Below are positions 30,984 through 32,282 of a stretch of 32,282 bases of DNA, in pieces. The position numbers and the translations under genes were made by a program. The DNA comes from a candidate division WS1 bacterium. Its GTDB lineage: Bacteria; Armatimonadota; Zipacnadia; Zipacnadales; UBA5352. The stretch is taken from NCBI GenBank assembly GCA_003566775.1, contig PXBW01000097.1, positions 1-32,282 on the forward strand. Reading direction: 5' to 3'. Within the stretch, counting starts at the first letter, position 1, and every line of letters begins with the position of its first letter. Below the pieces are notes generated by a model that ran no database searches, was not told the DNA's origin, and was given only the letters and a program-made list of their open reading frames with translations.

Positions 30984-32282
30984 TCAGGTTCCGGCCCGGT
31001 GGCCGGGGCCCTCGATCCGCTCGCGCATCATCGTCCACGTGACACGGGCACCTTCGGCCTGAGCTTCTGTCACCTCGCGAGGGCTGTACGTCGCCAGGAC
31101 GTACGTGCGTGTCAGGCGCTCCGCCGCACGGTCGGGCAGCAATAGCCTCGCGGGCGTGGAATGCAGAAACTCGAGCGCGGTCTGATCATCACGGCGCTCA
31201 TGCCCTCCTCTTGCAGCATACACCTGAAATGCCCGGTAAACATAACGCACTACTTCTGCGGGTTCCAAGTCATCCGCCAGGCCCTGTTCGAATATATCGA
31301 CAAACGGGTCCTCCGGAAGGTTCCCCTGTCGGCCGACTAGATTCGGAAGTCCTATCCTCCCCAGCAACTTCAGTACCCTGCCCCACGCTCTCCTGACCGC
31401 CCCCGCAACATATCCGGGAAGCAACGCCAGGCGTCGCTTGATGTGCCTCGCCGCCTCCAGCAGGTGCCGCCGGTAGAGCCAGAGGAAGTAAAGGACCGTC
31501 AGCGCCGCAAGGATCAGCAGGAGCCAGAGCAGCAGGCCGGTGCCCTCCGGGGGATCGGGCCGGGTCTGTCCCGCGATGGGTTCGTCGCCATCATGGCCCG
31601 TGGTCACCTCATCGCCTTCGCCCTCCCCCGGGCCGGGCCCGTCACCATCGGGGGCGACCGGCTCTCCAGCCTCTGCCCCTCCGGCCTCCTCGCCTTCCTC
31701 GCCTATCAGGGCCTGATCCGCATGCTCGGAGATGATGGAACCGTTCTCCTCCTCCCCGGGCGCCTCACCCTCGGGGCCAAGGCCCTGCGCGGGGCCCTCG
31801 TCCAGTCCGCGCTCGCGCGCATCGGCGAGCCACTCCGGGACCGCCGCAATCCGCTCGTGGGCCTCGGTGCCGAAACGCGGTGCGAGCGAGAACGAGAAGA
31901 AGATGATGCCGAGTACCACCAGCGCGCTGGCAACGATCCACGCCGGTGTCACCGCCGGGGCGAGCGAGATCCCGCGCCGCCGCACCTGCATGCGCAGCGC
32001 GGAGAGGTTCGTCAGCGCCAGCAGCAGCAGCGCGAAGAGCACGTACGCGGCCATGCAGGCGAAGGCAATCTCGGCGTGCTGGCCTTCGTCGCCGATACTG
32101 CGCTGGCCCACCGCGAACAGCACAAGCGCCGCGAGCGATACCCAAAGAACCAGCCGACCGGGATGCCGCGGGCGGCCCTTCGCGTGGTCGATCTCCTCGT
32201 CGGGTGCGCGGTCCTCCGCGTCGGGGTACTGCCACTCGTCGGCGATGAGCGTCCAGAGTCCGCCCTCAAGCTGCGTCTCGAC
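30984..32282 (-). CDS. DUF4129 membrane protein (5' end outside window)
   Basis: The frame is open from the window edge to the stop at 30984, giving 432 visible residues; a GTG at 32123 is internal, as the frame continues upstream with ETQLEGGLWTLIADEWQYPD. There are four hydrophobic segments: LVLWVSLAALVLFAVG, FACMAAYVLFALLLLALTNL, WIVASALVVLGIIFFSFSL and, after a long acidic and glycine-rich linker, GLLLWLLLILAALTVLYFLWLY. The C-terminal cytosolic part (YVYRAFQVYAARGGHERRDDQTALEFL, then AAERLTRTYVLATYSPREV) matches DUF4129. Such proteins usually sit in MoxR ATPase-DUF58-transglutaminase gene clusters; those would lie outside this window. The linker loop is external or cytoplasmic, undetermined. 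Confidence 0.8.
   Translation of the reverse strand, partial: VETQLEGGLWTLIADEWQYPDAEDRAPDEEIDHAKGRPRHPGRLVLWVSLAALVLFAVGQRSIGDEGQHAEIAFACMAAYVLFALLLLALTNLSALRMQVRRRGISLAPAVTPAWIVASALVVLGIIFFSFSLAPRFGTEAHERIAAVPEWLADARERGLDEGPAQGLGPEGEAPGEEENGSIISEHADQALIGEEGEEAGGAEAGEPVAPDGDGPGPGEGEGDEVTTGHDGDEPIAGQTRPDPPEGTGLLLWLLLILAALTVLYFLWLYRRHLLEAARHIKRRLALLPGYVAGAVRRAWGRVLKLLGRIGLPNLVGRQGNLPEDPFVDIFEQGLADDLEPAEVVRYVYRAFQVYAARGGHERRDDQTALEFLHSTPARLLLPDRAAERLTRTYVLATYSPREVTEAQAEGARVTWTMMRERIEGPGHRAGT

Overview
The window is high-GC bacterial DNA with about 24 protein-coding genes (two cut by the window edges), two small gene remnants and no rRNA, tRNA, CRISPR array or insertion sequence that I can see. 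Several features suggest an environmental, probably uncultivated lineage of the Armatimonadota / Planctomycetota / Hydrogenedentota type: many URO-D-superfamily proteins, several Gfo/Idh/MocA oxidoreductases, a sugar isomerase, a giant LamG-glycosidase and frequent GTG/TTG starts. No ribosomal marker is present, so the phylum is an inference from gene content.

Left part (1-6711, plus strand): the end of a spore-photoproduct-lyase-like radical SAM gene; a MATE efflux pump behind a good sigma70-type promoter and a leader with two perfect hairpins; two tandem paralogous URO-D-superfamily genes sharing a conserved Cys-rich motif; and an exported protein of the family often mislabelled 'asparagine synthetase B'. 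A scarred 531-base stretch follows (6712-7242), holding the remnant of another URO-D gene and a fragment that looks like a membrane protein end.

Middle part (7243-17155): a four-gene minus-strand operon (Gfo/Idh/MocA oxidoreductase, Tat-exported metallophosphoesterase, an unrecognised 266-aa protein, a third URO-D protein), transcribed divergently from a 1114-aa secreted LamG plus beta-galactosidase-like protein. Then come a zinc-less MDR dehydrogenase (minus) and a divergent sugar epimerase/isomerase. Together these look like a carbohydrate uptake and catabolism neighbourhood, but no substrate can be named from sequence alone.

Right part (17497-32282): histone-deacetylase-family amidohydrolase, MutS2 and a DUF2148 Fe-S-type protein in a co-directional run; two more Gfo/Idh/MocA genes; a small membrane protein; then a tight housekeeping operon: an indole-glycerol-phosphate-synthase-fold protein that has lost its catalytic residues, deoxyribose-phosphate aldolase, RecO, and family X DNA polymerase with a PHP domain. 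A secreted stalk-like protein follows. The window closes with a minus-strand pair: an exported lipoprotein-sized protein and a DUF4129 membrane protein that runs off the edge.

Most noteworthy: the catalytically dead TrpC-like protein at the head of the deoC-recO-polX operon, the tandem URO-D pair with a near-identical 87-bp patch suggesting gene conversion, the secreted pseudo-'AsnB', and the decayed fourth URO-D copy.
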